Shown piece after piece: positions 1 through 6,295 of a stretch of DNA of 45,453 bases. Position 1 is the stretch's first letter. The number at the start of each line of letters is the position of its first letter. Below the pieces are notes generated by a model, which saw nothing but the letters and a program-made list of their open reading frames with translations, searched no databases and had not been told where the DNA came from. The DNA comes from a virus. The DNA lies in IMG/VR virus record IMGVR_UViG_3300003321_000606, positions 1 to 45,453 of that record. One strand, given 5' to 3'. Both the position numbers and the translations under genes were made by a program.

Positions 1-23
1 GCGCTCCATGCCTGACAGCAAAG
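1..23. repeat. Terminal direct repeat, left copy (assembly overlap)
   Basis: These 23 bases recur exactly at 45431-45453. A reading frame continues across the join, so this is best read as the overlap left when a circular or circularly permuted genome was opened, not as a physical phage terminus. Confidence 0.9.
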
Positions 24-396
24 GGACAGGGACGCCGGTAAGAGTTTCGGCCATGCCCGCTGTGTAGCGGATTGTGACAGGCCCCTCGGTCGGCTTCGTG
101 ATGCGAACCCATCCGTCGCCTATGGAATCAATGTCCAGCGCGTAGTCCTCGCGCTCGCAGCCCTCGACAGGCTCAATGACGCAGACCGGTGTGTGCTTGA
201 GCCGGTGCCATGATCCGGTCGGAGCGATTTCCTCGCTGACCTCGCGGCGCAGAATGATCTGTTGGATAAACCGCTCGCACAGCGCAAGAACCTCCGCGCT
301 AGGGACTAGCGGCTCTGCCTGAGACAACGAAGATTGGCTCAGCCCGGAGGGCGCAGGCCCGGTCGGCGAAGCCGAAGCGTCCTTAACCTTGTTCAT
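1..396 (-). CDS. Head-tail connector-like protein (phiE125 gp8 / gp6-like), N-terminal part; continues at 45453-45338
   Basis: The ATG at 396 follows a strong GGAGGAG ribosome binding site. The frame is open through position 1 and continues from 45430 down to a TGA at 45338. The whole protein is about 163 residues. Residues such as ALDIDS, GDGWVRI and VTIRYTAGM, and the C-terminal PPAAVTALWRPYRRMRL, match what I recall of HK97-type head-tail connector proteins from sphingomonad phages and gene-transfer-agent-like clusters. The usual N-terminal domain appears shortened or replaced by a Ser/Pro-rich stretch. It lies on the opposite strand from all other virion genes, among early genes and in GC-rich DNA. 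Its role here is therefore unclear: it may be a relic, a recent acquisition or a repurposed protein. The family call is from memory of motifs and was not searched. Confidence 0.55.
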   Translation of the reverse strand, partial: MNKVKDASASPTGPAPSGLSQSSLSQAEPLVPSAEVLALCERFIQQIILRREVSEEIAPTGSWHRLKHTPVCVIEPVEGCEREDYALDIDSIGDGWVRITKPTEGPVTIRYTAGMAETLTGVPVPLLSGMER

Positions 397-573
397 CTAC
401 TCCTCCTTTTCAGGCTGTTGTCGAAGGGCTGTGAGAATGGCTGCGTGATTGGCTGCTGCCTGGAGCGCCCGTTCAGCGCTCTCGTAAGAGCCGCGATTAG
501 TCGCGCTTTCCCAAGCTTCTAAGTGATAATCCAGCCACGTTTTGTGAGCTTCGATTTGTTCAGCTATTGTCAT
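397..573 (-). CDS. Small hypothetical protein, 58 aa
   Basis: The ATG at 573 overlaps the TGA of the upstream gene (ATGA), and the TAG at 397 directly precedes the next start. The frame begins MTIAEQIEAHKTW and is Ala/Glu-rich and probably helical (AERALQAAANHAA). The upstream gene's end provides a GGGAGGATGA ribosome binding site, and its own last codons (AAGGAGGAG) form the ribosome binding site of the following connector-like gene. I do not recognise the family. Confidence 0.7.
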   Translation of the reverse strand: MTIAEQIEAHKTWLDYHLEAWESATNRGSYESAERALQAAANHAAILTALRQQPEKEE

Positions 574-1136
574 CCTCCCATCTCCCCTGCTGTGGAACGA
601 AGGGATGCGAGGATTGCGGTTCTGACTCGATCAAAAGCGACGTGGCGCTCGCCCAAATCTCGCACCCGCGTCTTTCGCTGGACGGCCTGCAATCCGGCGA
701 TGTAGTAATCCGCCGCATCGACAAACTCGCGAACCTGCTCCTCAGTAAGCGTTGGCCCCCAAGTTACCCCGTATTCGTAGGCTGGCCCTTCCCACTCCGT
801 GTCAGCCAGTCTTTTATCACTGGATGGGCGGGCTAATGTTGTGACCGCCGCTCGGGCAAGGCGCTGAATGAAGCCCATGCGTCCCTCGTCAACGCACTCA
901 GGGAACTCGCGTTCGAGAGCAACGGCAACTCGCAATTCGTTTGTCGGCCCATCGCTGGATGGGGAGCGGGTGTTCAGCGCGTCGTCGCAAATCCGCTGGA
1001 TGCGTTCGACCATATCGATGCTGTCAGTCAGCGCATGAGCGAACAGCGCCTTAATGTCCTCAAGCGCGTTCAGGCAGCGATGGGGCATCAAATCGTTCAG
1101 CGGTCGCAATCTATCCACTTTAGTCTGTCCTTCCAT
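570..1136 (-). CDS. Hypothetical early protein, 188 aa
   Basis: The ATG at 1136 shares a base with the upstream TAA (TAATG), preceded by GGAGGGAG. The protein is acidic and mostly helical, with the stretch GPTLTEEQVREFVDAADYY and a basic C-terminal part. I recognise no catalytic motif. It is translationally coupled on both sides and belongs to the leftward early cluster. Base composition here is visibly more GC-rich than around 2000-4000. Confidence 0.75.
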   Translation of the reverse strand: MEGQTKVDRLRPLNDLMPHRCLNALEDIKALFAHALTDSIDMVERIQRICDDALNTRSPSSDGPTNELRVAVALEREFPECVDEGRMGFIQRLARAAVTTLARPSSDKRLADTEWEGPAYEYGVTWGPTLTEEQVREFVDAADYYIAGLQAVQRKTRVRDLGERHVAFDRVRTAILASLRSTAGEMGG

Positions 1137-1525
1137 TATAGTTCTCCCTCCTTGATCTTCTTTGCAATTCCGGCTGCTACATCAAAAAGCTCATCTCCCG
1201 GAACCGGGATCATCTGAACTTCACTTGGTTCGCGAGCGGGAGTGAATGTGCCAACAATTTCCCTGACATTGATAACGACAGTTGAACTGTCGTCGGGAAT
1301 TTGTGGCATCGTGAGCCGATCGTAAGGTGACATGGCGAATGTCTCGCGGTCAGTCATGGTTTCGGCGAAGAGCTTACGAAATTTGTAGGCCCGCTGTCGC
1401 CAATGCACTGCCGCGCCGTGGGATGGAAGATCAAAAGTGCCACCGCCGGATTGCAATGCTGCATCAAGGATTTGCCTGACGTCGGCATACATTCCAAGGC
1501 GGTTGGCAATGGTGCGAGTTTTCAC
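1136..1525 (-). CDS. Hypothetical early protein, about 129 aa
   Basis: I chose the GTG at 1525 because it overlaps the upstream TGA (GTGA) and lies six bases after a GGAG. A TTG at 1537 is possible but has no good ribosome binding site. The protein starts MKTRTIANRLG and has a mixed alpha/beta look, with the stretch DDSSTVVINVREIVGTF in the middle. No family recognised. Confidence 0.7.
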   Translation of the reverse strand: MKTRTIANRLGMYADVRQILDAALQSGGGTFDLPSHGAAVHWRQRAYKFRKLFAETMTDRETFAMSPYDRLTMPQIPDDSSTVVINVREIVGTFTPAREPSEVQMIPVPGDELFDVAAGIAKKIKEGEL

Positions 1526-1749
1526 TTGGTTCTCCAAATCCTTAAACCCTCAGCTACGCGTCGAGTTGTAAATTCACGCCGATAGCGGGCTTTGAAGTTT
1601 CCAGTCATAGCTTTGGCTTTGTTCTGTTTTGCTCTGTCGCCTCTTATGAGAATGCTATCTCCGACGTCCATCTTAAACATAACATCGAAAAACTCTGAAC
1701 GTGCTGTTGAGGATGGAGGAATTGGAACACCTTTTTCAATCTCGATCAT
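1522..1749 (-). CDS. Small phage protein, 75 aa (DUF7303-like)
   Basis: The ATG at 1749 overlaps the upstream stop. The sequence KGVPIPP followed by FDVMFKMDVGDSILI resembles a widespread small phage family with the pattern 'KGVPIP...FPFDKMEVGDSF' (DUF7303, from memory). The C-terminal half is strongly basic (RARYRREFTTRR-like composition), which would suit nucleic acid binding, but no function is established. Confidence 0.7.
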   Translation of the reverse strand: MIEIEKGVPIPPSSTARSEFFDVMFKMDVGDSILIRGDRAKQNKAKAMTGNFKARYRREFTTRRVAEGLRIWRTK

Positions 1750-1991
1750 AAATTGATCTCCAATTTATTCAAATCCACTCCGAGCTTAGACCGAACTTTT
1801 GGTTCGGGCGAGCTGCCGCGAACGCACATGGTCTGGCGAATTGTGATTTCCTCGCCAAGTGCATTTTGCACAGCGATTAGCGCCACGTCTTGCCAAAAAC
1901 CTCGGGGCCAACCACGTGAAGTATCAGCTTGCGGAGCTCCGCGTTTCCATGCAGCGAGCAAATGTTCCTTGGCTGTCAAAACAGCCGCCAT
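1746..1991 (-). CDS. Hypothetical protein, 81 aa, with -KLEINL C-terminus
   Basis: The start is taken as ATG 1991, because longer forms would run through the tiny coupled gene at 1976-2068; the ribosome binding site is weak. The protein begins MAAVLTAKEHLLAAWKRG. Its last eleven residues (GVDLNKLEINL) nearly match the end of the neighbouring gene 2065-2364. The final codons TTGGAGATCAATTTATGA also supply the Shine-Dalgarno sequence for the next gene, which may explain part of that conservation. Confidence 0.6.
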   Translation of the reverse strand: MAAVLTAKEHLLAAWKRGAPQADTSRGWPRGFWQDVALIAVQNALGEEITIRQTMCVRGSSPEPKVRSKLGVDLNKLEINL

Positions 1992-2068
1992 GCAATCACA
2001 GCTAAAATAACTTGGGCAGCAAGATATATTCCAACCTCTGCACACCAAGAGTAGAAAGCCTTGTTCAT
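1976..2068 (-). CDS. Single-pass membrane microprotein, 30 aa
   Basis: The ATG at 2068 overlaps the upstream TGA (ATGA), with GTGGAG as ribosome binding site. The frame reads MNKAFYSWCAEVG, then a hydrophobic stretch IYLAAQVILAVIAW, then RLF and a stop. It looks like one transmembrane helix with a basic tail. A second 30-residue membrane protein with the same coupling lies at 40773-40865. The role is unknown. Confidence 0.5.
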   Translation of the reverse strand: MNKAFYSWCAEVGIYLAAQVILAVIAWRLF

Positions 2069-2364
2069 AGGTTTATCTCCACCTTATCCAAATCAATTCC
2101 GAGTCCTTTCGCTCGAACGCGCTGTTGTTCTTTCTCTTCCAACTTAATCTGCGCAGCTTTTTCCTTTAGGAATTTCTCAACTGCGTGCTGCGTAGGAAAT
2201 GTGCCGATGTAGCCTCCGTTTTTTGGCCGGAGGTTTTTCCGGTGATCGAGGATGATCTTCTTGATATACTCAACGCCGGTTGGCGTGGCGGAGATTTCAA
2301 GTGATCGGCCGGTTGGCAGGATAAGTTGAAATTCGCCGGAGGTTGAAAGGTCAATTTGGAACAT
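2065..2364 (-). CDS. Hypothetical phage protein, 99 aa, with -KVEINL C-terminus
   Basis: The ATG at 2364 follows an AAGGAGGG ribosome binding site encoded at the end of the upstream gene. The N-terminal half looks like a small beta domain (EFQLILPTGRSLEIS). It is followed by a helical charged region (EKFLKEKAAQIKLEEKEQQ) and the tail GIDLDKVEINL, shared with the 1746-1991 product. No function recognised. Confidence 0.75.
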   Translation of the reverse strand: MFQIDLSTSGEFQLILPTGRSLEISATPTGVEYIKKIILDHRKNLRPKNGGYIGTFPTQHAVEKFLKEKAAQIKLEEKEQQRVRAKGLGIDLDKVEINL

Positions 2365-2565
2365 TTAACCCTCCTTGATCATCTCCAGCGGACGACCCGC
2401 GAAGATAATTCCCTCGTTCAAATTCCACATTGCACGGCGAATGGCTGCTTCACTTGAATAGGCCTCGGCTCCATCAGCAATGATCCGCCCATTGCGAGCT
2501 TTTAATCGCCAGCGCCAACCATCTGGAGCGAGATAGTATTCGTAAAAATATCTAGCTCTTGGCAT
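2365..2565 (-). CDS. DUF1508-like small protein, 66 aa
   Basis: The start is ATG 2565, preceded by the conserved early motif AAGGAGTCGAAAA. The sequence RARYFYEYYLAPDGWRWRLKARNGRIIADGAEAYSS, read in parts, resembles the YegP/DUF1508 fold pattern of '..WRWRLKA.NG.IIA.S.E.Y.S...A'. YegP-type domains are small stand-alone beta-alpha units without a settled role. The family assignment is tentative. Confidence 0.65.
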   Translation of the reverse strand: MPRARYFYEYYLAPDGWRWRLKARNGRIIADGAEAYSSEAAIRRAMWNLNEGIIFAGRPLEMIKEG

Positions 2566-2680
2566 TTTTCGACTCCTTGATTGGAATAATCTCACACGGT
2601 TTCTTTTCACAGTTCTCGTAAACCACCCACGGACCGCGAGCGATTTTACGTTCGTTGAGATAATCACGATAGGATTTCAT
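2552..2680 (-). CDS. Small hypothetical protein, 42 aa
   Basis: The ATG at 2680 overlaps the upstream TGA (ATGA). The frame MKSYRDYLNERKIARGPWVVYENCE continues to a TAG at 2552 and overlaps the next start by 14 bases. The charged N-terminus and GPWVVYE patch are typical of small phage proteins. No function recognised. Confidence 0.55.
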   Translation of the reverse strand: MKSYRDYLNERKIARGPWVVYENCEKKPCEIIPIKESKNAKS

Positions 2681-3213
2681 TTGCTGATCCCAATTTTAGC
2701 TTCGATCGAGCGTAGTGCAAGAATAATACCCTCGATTGAATTGTTAAGCTCTGCATCGAGAAATTCATGCTTGACGAGTTCCTCGCGATAGTCATTCAAC
2801 TCGCTGAAGAAGTTGCTAATCGCACTTGCACATCTGCGACGGATATCATAGATATCGAGCTTTTCAAACTCGTCGAAATGCTTTTCTGCGTCCTGCGCAA
2901 TGACTATTCCACCAGCTAGATATTCGTCCATGAGCCAGCTGATTTGCTCCGCTTCGGTGGCACGGATAAGCAGCCGATTAACCTCCTTTGGATCATGTGC
3001 AACAGAGGCTTCACTTCCTGTTCTTCGACAGTCATTCATCGTGACAAGGAGATGAGGGCGAAGTCCAGTGCGAGCGCGAGCTAGTTCTGCCCATAAGCGG
3101 ACAAGTGGGGCTGCAAGCGGGTCACCGCCCTGTAGCGTGAAAATTGGTTCATCGGGTTTGGCAGTTTCGTATGCGTCAAGCGGAGCGGGATTGGATTTGC
3201 TGGCTTCAGTCAT
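2677..3213 (-). CDS. Hypothetical early protein, 178 aa
   Basis: The ATG at 3213 overlaps the upstream stop. The protein is acidic and helix-rich. It contains EPIFTLQGGDPLAAPLVRLWAELA, a pattern recalling phage proteins that begin with '...DEPIFVLRAQD..AP..V..WA'. These are common in phage early regions but have no known role. It is coupled downstream to a 42-residue gene. Confidence 0.7.
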   Translation of the reverse strand: MTEASKSNPAPLDAYETAKPDEPIFTLQGGDPLAAPLVRLWAELARARTGLRPHLLVTMNDCRRTGSEASVAHDPKEVNRLLIRATEAEQISWLMDEYLAGGIVIAQDAEKHFDEFEKLDIYDIRRRCASAISNFFSELNDYREELVKHEFLDAELNNSIEGIILALRSIEAKIGISK

Positions 3214-3374
3214 TGAAAGGTTTCCTTGAAAACTTGCTGGGTCATTTCATGTCCAGCTTGAAATCCTTTGCGATAGCCAGCTAACCAAACTAGGGATCGC
3301 TGATCTTCAGCTTTGTATGGACAGCCCCATTCCAAAAGCTGAACTTCAAGCTCTGTTTTTGGCTTCTCAGTCAT
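3210..3374 (-). CDS. Hypothetical protein, 54 aa
   Basis: I chose ATG 3374 (MTEKPKTELEVQLLEWG), which overlaps the end of the 35-residue gene by eight bases; ATG 3392 is an alternative. The sequence has ELEVQLLEWGCPY and GYRKGFQAGHEM. The latter half resembles small phage proteins with a repeated 'G..KGF.AG' pattern. No function recognised. Confidence 0.6.
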   Translation of the reverse strand: MTEKPKTELEVQLLEWGCPYKAEDQRSLVWLAGYRKGFQAGHEMTQQVFKETFQ

Positions 3375-3474
3375 TGCGCGGGTCTTTTTCATCTTCCGCC
3401 TCACGACAGCGCTTGTGCCAATCATAGGCGTTCTTAGCTCGTTCGAGCGGTGAAGGAGGGAAAACTTTTTTCAC
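3367..3474 (-). CDS. Small hypothetical protein, 35 aa
   Basis: The GTG at 3474 overlaps the upstream TGA (GTGA). The frame runs MKKVFPPSPLERAKNAYDWHKR to a stop at 3367 and is strongly charged. Conserved start-stop overlaps on both sides support it more than composition does. No function recognised. Confidence 0.45.
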   Translation of the reverse strand: MKKVFPPSPLERAKNAYDWHKRCREAEDEKDPRND

Positions 3475-3707
3475 AGTTTTTCTCCAATTCGATCTAACGA
3501 TTGCTCACGAATGCGCTCGGCCCAAGCTTCAGCTAGCCAACTGCTGTCATTCAAAACTGCTTGGATTATATAGGCCCAATCAGTTGAAATATCGTAAGTT
3601 TGGCAAGCTTGACTTGCGGCTTCGATTTGGCTCATTCCAGCGGAACGATAATCAAGCGCGGATCGCAGCGCACTAGCAAAAATGATGGGAGTGATTTCGC
3701 GCTTCAT
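3471..3707 (-). CDS. Hypothetical protein, 78 aa
   Basis: The ATG at 3707 overlaps the upstream stop (ATGA). The protein is helical (ALRSALDYRSAGMSQIEAASQAC), with a middle that could be a small helix-turn-helix-like bundle, though no clear recognition helix can be assigned. It belongs to the coupled early cluster. Confidence 0.65.
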   Translation of the reverse strand: MKREITPIIFASALRSALDYRSAGMSQIEAASQACQTYDISTDWAYIIQAVLNDSSWLAEAWAERIREQSLDRIGEKL

Positions 3708-4024
3708 AGCCTGTTCTCGATACAGTCAGCAATCTCAGAAAATGAAGCTCCTGTGTCATTTTTGATAGCGAGCTTATCTGCTACGGAACCTAACTCAGTA
3801 CTGGTTGGAAGTCCTGCCTCCCTTAGGATTTCTGCTGGAGGCATTTTCACCTCTTGACGAAACTGGAAACTGCTGTCGTAGTTTTCCCAGCCCTCCGGGT
3901 GCAAAATATCACAGAGAACTCCAAGGCAACACATACCTTGAGTATCCCGCAATCTGCCGCGTGTCTGTTTATATCTACCTGAACGCAGAGCTTCAACCCA
4001 TTTCGCTTTGATTTCGCTGTTCAT
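3704..4024 (-). CDS. Conserved phage protein, 106 aa (LRSGRYKQ...CCLGVLCD type)
   Basis: The ATG at 4024 overlaps the upstream stop. The signature KWVEALRSGRYKQTRGRLR followed by MCCLGVLCDI is found in many phage and prophage early regions. The Cys pair and the LGVLCD core are diagnostic of the family as I remember it, but its function is unknown. Length is close to the usual about 100-130 residues. Confidence 0.8.
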   Translation of the reverse strand: MNSEIKAKWVEALRSGRYKQTRGRLRDTQGMCCLGVLCDILHPEGWENYDSSFQFRQEVKMPPAEILREAGLPTSTELGSVADKLAIKNDTGASFSEIADCIENRL

Positions 4025-4218
4025 TTCATGCTCCCAGGCATTTTAAATGCGCTTTCCGGAACCGACTTAGGTTTGCGGCGGAGATTTTCGATCATTTCTC
4101 CATGTGCCTGTTTACGCGCTGCGAGCCGAGCCATGCGTTTGCGGAGAATTTTACCGCCAGCATAGCCGGCGTTGTGTGACAAACGCTGATCAAGGTGTTC
4201 GCGGACCTTCGGTTTCAT
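4021..4218 (-). CDS. Basic hypothetical protein, 65 aa
   Basis: The ATG at 4218 overlaps the TGA of the upstream gene. The protein is very basic (GGKILRKRMARLAARKQA) and rich in Arg and Lys, so nucleic acid binding is possible but unproven. Its own stop overlaps the next ATG. Confidence 0.65.
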   Translation of the reverse strand: MKPKVREHLDQRLSHNAGYAGGKILRKRMARLAARKQAHGEMIENLRRKPKSVPESAFKMPGSMK

Positions 4219-4499
4219 TTTTTCCTCCTCAGTTCATTGATAAGCGCATTCGCAACCTGTTCATTTTCGAATTGCTCGAGCAAGTAACCGGCGGTCACAC
4301 TATCAGGAAACGTAGTGTTTTCCTTGGCGTGGCTGATTGTGCTGTCGCAGATGAAAGCGGTCTGGCCTATTATTCGGCAGGTGCGCTCGGGATAATCGAA
4401 CGCAGGTTTTTCGATGAACTCAGCGCCTCGCTGAATGTCGGCGAGGCTGATCGCGCCGTGTTTGGCGTGGCTGGTTTTGCAAATGTCAGCTAAGGTCAT
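4215..4499 (-). CDS. Hypothetical protein, 94 aa
   Basis: The ATG at 4499 is chosen because it overlaps the upstream TGA and is preceded by GGAGTCGAACA, a variant of the shared early ribosome-binding motif. The protein begins MTLADICKTSH and ends in a basic helix NALINELRRKK. No family recognised. Confidence 0.65.
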   Translation of the reverse strand: MTLADICKTSHAKHGAISLADIQRGAEFIEKPAFDYPERTCRIIGQTAFICDSTISHAKENTTFPDSVTAGYLLEQFENEQVANALINELRRKK

Positions 4500-4681
4500 T
4501 GTTCGACTCCACAAGCCTCAAGAAACTTTGTTTCATCAAAGTTTTCGTTTAGTTCAGCAAGCGCTGTTCGAACCGCTCCAATGGCGCGACGGACTCCCCA
4601 ATATTCTGCAGAGCCTTCGCTTGCACTTTCGAGCGTTTGCTTGAGTGCTGTCGCAATTAGCTTGTAATGTTTCTTGTTCAT
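4496..4681 (-). CDS. Hypothetical helical protein, 61 aa
   Basis: The start is ATG 4681, preceded by the shared motif AAAGGAGTCGAAAG. The sequence MNKKHYKLIATALKQT suggests a short helical protein. It resembles small phage proteins of the type 'MNKKHFIALADAL....' (from memory), with no known role. A strong stem-loop lies in its leader at 4709-4746. Confidence 0.65.
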   Translation of the reverse strand: MNKKHYKLIATALKQTLESASEGSAEYWGVRRAIGAVRTALAELNENFDETKFLEACGVEQ

Positions 4682-4708
4682 CTTTCGACTCCTTTCGTGC
4701 ATTTAGTA

Positions 4709-4746
4709 GGCCAGCGGTTGGGGTTGTCGCGGGAGAACCGCTGGCC
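4709..4746 (-). promoter_or_regulatory. Stem-loop in an early-gene leader
   Basis: An 11-bp perfect stem (4709-4719 with 4736-4746, GGCCAGCGGTT / AACCGCTGGCC) closes a 16-base loop. No T-run follows on either strand, so it is not a classical terminator. It lies between the early genes at 4771 and 4681 and could affect mRNA processing or translation. A GTG-initiated 26-codon frame through it has a poorly placed ribosome binding site. Confidence 0.55.
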
Positions 4747-4770
4747 AGCTAATTGCACCTCCTTTCGTTG

Positions 4771-4983
4771 TTAACCGAGCGAGAACTCACGTAGTGACCA
4801 GCGCGCATTGCTTTCAATTGCTGACAATGCGGCTGAACGCGAATTTCTGTAGCAAATGATTTTGCCCTCGCGATAGACTGGAAATGGTGCGCGGGTTTCG
4901 CGGAATGAATAGCGCTCTCCCGTTTCACGGCACTGGAGAATAACCGCGCCGTCGATGTGTTTGCTGATGAATGTCGGTTGCAT
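4771..4983 (-). CDS. Hypothetical protein, 70 aa
   Basis: The start is ATG 4983, directly after the motif AAAAGGAGTCGAAAA. The protein begins MQPTFISKHIDGAVILQC, contains ETGERYSFRETRAPF, and has a beta-rich look. Phage proteins of this kind are common, but I cannot name a function. Confidence 0.65.
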   Translation of the reverse strand: MQPTFISKHIDGAVILQCRETGERYSFRETRAPFPVYREGKIICYRNSRSAALSAIESNARWSLREFSLG

Positions 4984-4999
4984 TTTTCGACTCCTTTTC

Positions 5000-5203
5000 T
5001 CAATCGAAATAATAACCGTTGCGCCTGCACCAATTTTCGCCGCGGGCGATTGCCTCTTCCTCGCGGCGAATATCATCCTGTGTATATGGGCGCGCGGCAG
5101 AGCAGGTCTTGAACTTCCCGCGCCAATTGAAAGAGAACTGCATCCGCCCGTCGCGCTTTGCTCTCTTCCAACGGTGTTCCAGTGATGAATGAAAACGGTT
5201 CAC
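5000..5203 (-). CDS. Basic hypothetical protein, 67 aa; first gene of the leftward cluster
   Basis: The start is GTG 5203, preceded by GAAGGAGTCGAAA, the shared early motif. An upstream extension is possible but has no ribosome binding site. The N-terminal half is basic (EHRWKRAKRDGRMQF) and the C-terminal half acidic with a Cys (RREEEAIARGENWC). It is the first gene after the control region and could act early, but no function can be read from the sequence. Confidence 0.6.
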   Translation of the reverse strand: MNRFHSSLEHRWKRAKRDGRMQFSFNWRGKFKTCSAARPYTQDDIRREEEAIARGENWCRRNGYYFD

Positions 5204-5252
5204 TTTCGACTCCTTCCTCAAATCGGCGGCGTCGCACCTCCGATTATTCTGA

Positions 5253-5281
5253 AGTGTATCATAAAACCCGAAATTTTGCAA
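5253..5281 (-). promoter_or_regulatory. Candidate sigma70-type promoter for the leftward early genes
   Basis: On the minus strand TTGCAA (5281-5276) and TACACT (5258-5253) are separated by 17 bases, and an alternative -10 TATGAT overlaps just upstream. The first downstream start is GTG 5203, giving a leader of about 40 bases. This is a match by eye only. Confidence 0.35.
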
Positions 5282-5402
5282 TGGGGTTGTTCAGCTTTAT
5301 GACGATGGCAGCGTCTTCTAGCGTTCACGCTGCAGTATGTGGCTGCGGAACCCTAGGGCATGGCTTATTTCGCGAAAACACACACTATGCTTAAAAGTTG
5401 GG

Positions 5403-5414
5403 TAGAGCCATACC
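5403..5414 (-). promoter_or_regulatory. TATGGCT element (half-site), leftward
   Basis: On the minus strand the 12-mer GGTATGGCTCTA is identical to the plus-strand copy at 6531-6542 before the terminase genes. It lies upstream of the leftward early cluster and points toward it. Confidence 0.5.
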
Positions 5415-5538
5415 ATCTTGCTCATCGCTTTGGCGCTTAATGACCCGCTGGTCATTTTCCCTTCCCGATTTTCTGAAAAAAAAAAAATCTGTAACTCAAA
5501 GAAAACGAGATCGGAAGAGTTTGGGAATGCAAACAACT

Positions 5539-5571
5539 GTATGGCTCTATGTCAATGACATAAGACCATAC
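5539..5571. promoter_or_regulatory. Palindromic element, copy A
   Basis: Outer arms GTATGG / CCATAC enclose three unpaired bases on each side of the core TATGTCA-A-TGACATA. Copies B (26494-26528) and C (43176-43210) share this architecture. It lies in the gap between the terminator of the 5726 gene and the early cluster. It could be an operator, promoter or RNA hairpin. Confidence 0.6.
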
Positions 5572-5581
5572 CGAAACTCGT

Positions 5582-5593
5582 GGTATGGCTTTA
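5582..5593 (+). promoter_or_regulatory. TATGGCT element (half-site)
   Basis: GGTATGGCTTTA, 44 bases after the same core in palindrome A. It points rightwards although the next plus-strand gene is 1 kb away. Apart from palindrome A and this element, 5282-5680 holds only a run of twelve A at 5476-5487; I see no convincing gene there. Confidence 0.35.
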
Positions 5594-5680
5594 ACCGGGT
5601 TTTAACGTTAGTGTCCAAAATCGGGCGATTGACTAGGCCCGAGAGTTCCGCAATAGCGTTACGTGAGCGATTACGCCAGG

Positions 5681-5718
5681 CAAAGAAAATCCCCCGACAG
5701 CGTGAACCGTCGGGGGAT
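5681..5718 (-). terminator. Rho-independent terminator after the 5726-6250 gene
   Basis: A 10-bp perfect stem, ATCCCCCGAC / GTCGGGGGAT (5718-5709 with 5698-5689), is followed on the minus strand by ATTTTCTTTG. It begins 8 bases beyond the TAA at 5726. This separates the 6250-5726 gene from the early cluster and makes it a one-gene transcript. Confidence 0.85.
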
Positions 5719-5725
5719 AGGTAGA

Positions 5726-6250
5726 TTAAAGGCTGATTTCAAGCTTGTTCGCAAGCTTCTGCTTGTCTTTCGCGTTCTTGGCGCGACGGGCAAGTTCTTC
5801 GTCAATCGCCGGATCGAAGGTCGCAGCGTTCGCGGCGTAAACTTCGTCAAGCTTCGCGTTCTGATCGCGAGGCTCCATTCCGGTGAACTTGGCCCATTCA
5901 GGCGACTTGCTTCCAAACTTCTCCTTAATCGCCTTACGCACAATGGAACGTGCAACGCTGGTGCGCGGATCAACACCTTCACCAGTTCCGCGATGCGACC
6001 ATTCACCCTTGATGAGTGAAGCAAGACAATCATTCATCATGCCCTGCGCGACGGTCTGAACTTCCGTCTTGGTTTCATCGGCAACTTTGGTCGCGGCGCT
6101 TGCGCTGTCACGCAGCTTCTGGCCAATCCCATACTCACAAAGATTGGCAAGAACGCTTGCGATTTCCGTGGTGCGAACAGTCACACTCGCACCATTCCGC
6201 ATACCAACGATGTATTCGTCTTCCAGTTCAATTGTGAACTTCGTCATCAT
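5726..6250 (-). CDS. Hypothetical early protein, 174 aa, single-gene transcription unit
   Basis: Two tandem ATGs (6250, 6247) follow AAGGAGTCGA. The protein begins MMTKFTIELEDEYIVGM, continues with a helical middle (RDSASAATKVADETKTEV) and DPRTSVARSIVRKAIKEKFG, and ends LANKLEISL. The C-terminal third is alternately charged. It has its own candidate promoter/operator (6296-6325) and a strong terminator, so it may be abundant or separately controlled. Its overall plan resembles the 42594-43091 product. It may be a DNA-associated early protein, but that is a guess. Confidence 0.75.
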   Translation of the reverse strand: MMTKFTIELEDEYIVGMRNGASVTVRTTEIASVLANLCEYGIGQKLRDSASAATKVADETKTEVQTVAQGMMNDCLASLIKGEWSHRGTGEGVDPRTSVARSIVRKAIKEKFGSKSPEWAKFTGMEPRDQNAKLDEVYAANAATFDPAIDEELARRAKNAKDKQKLANKLEISL

Positions 6251-6295
6251 TCGACTCCTTCAAAGAACGGCCCGGTTACTTCCGAGTCGCAACGC

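Noticed and set aside
5508-5519. AGATCGGAAGAG, identical to the start of a common sequencing adapter, near a run of twelve A
   Set aside because: Only 12 bases match and the sequence then departs from the adapter; it is probably chance, though raw reads over 5470-5525 could be inspected.
5282-5724. Protein genes in the control region (for example open frames near 5318-5536 and 5398-5724)
   Set aside because: They run through the terminator, the palindrome and the A-run, and have unlikely composition.
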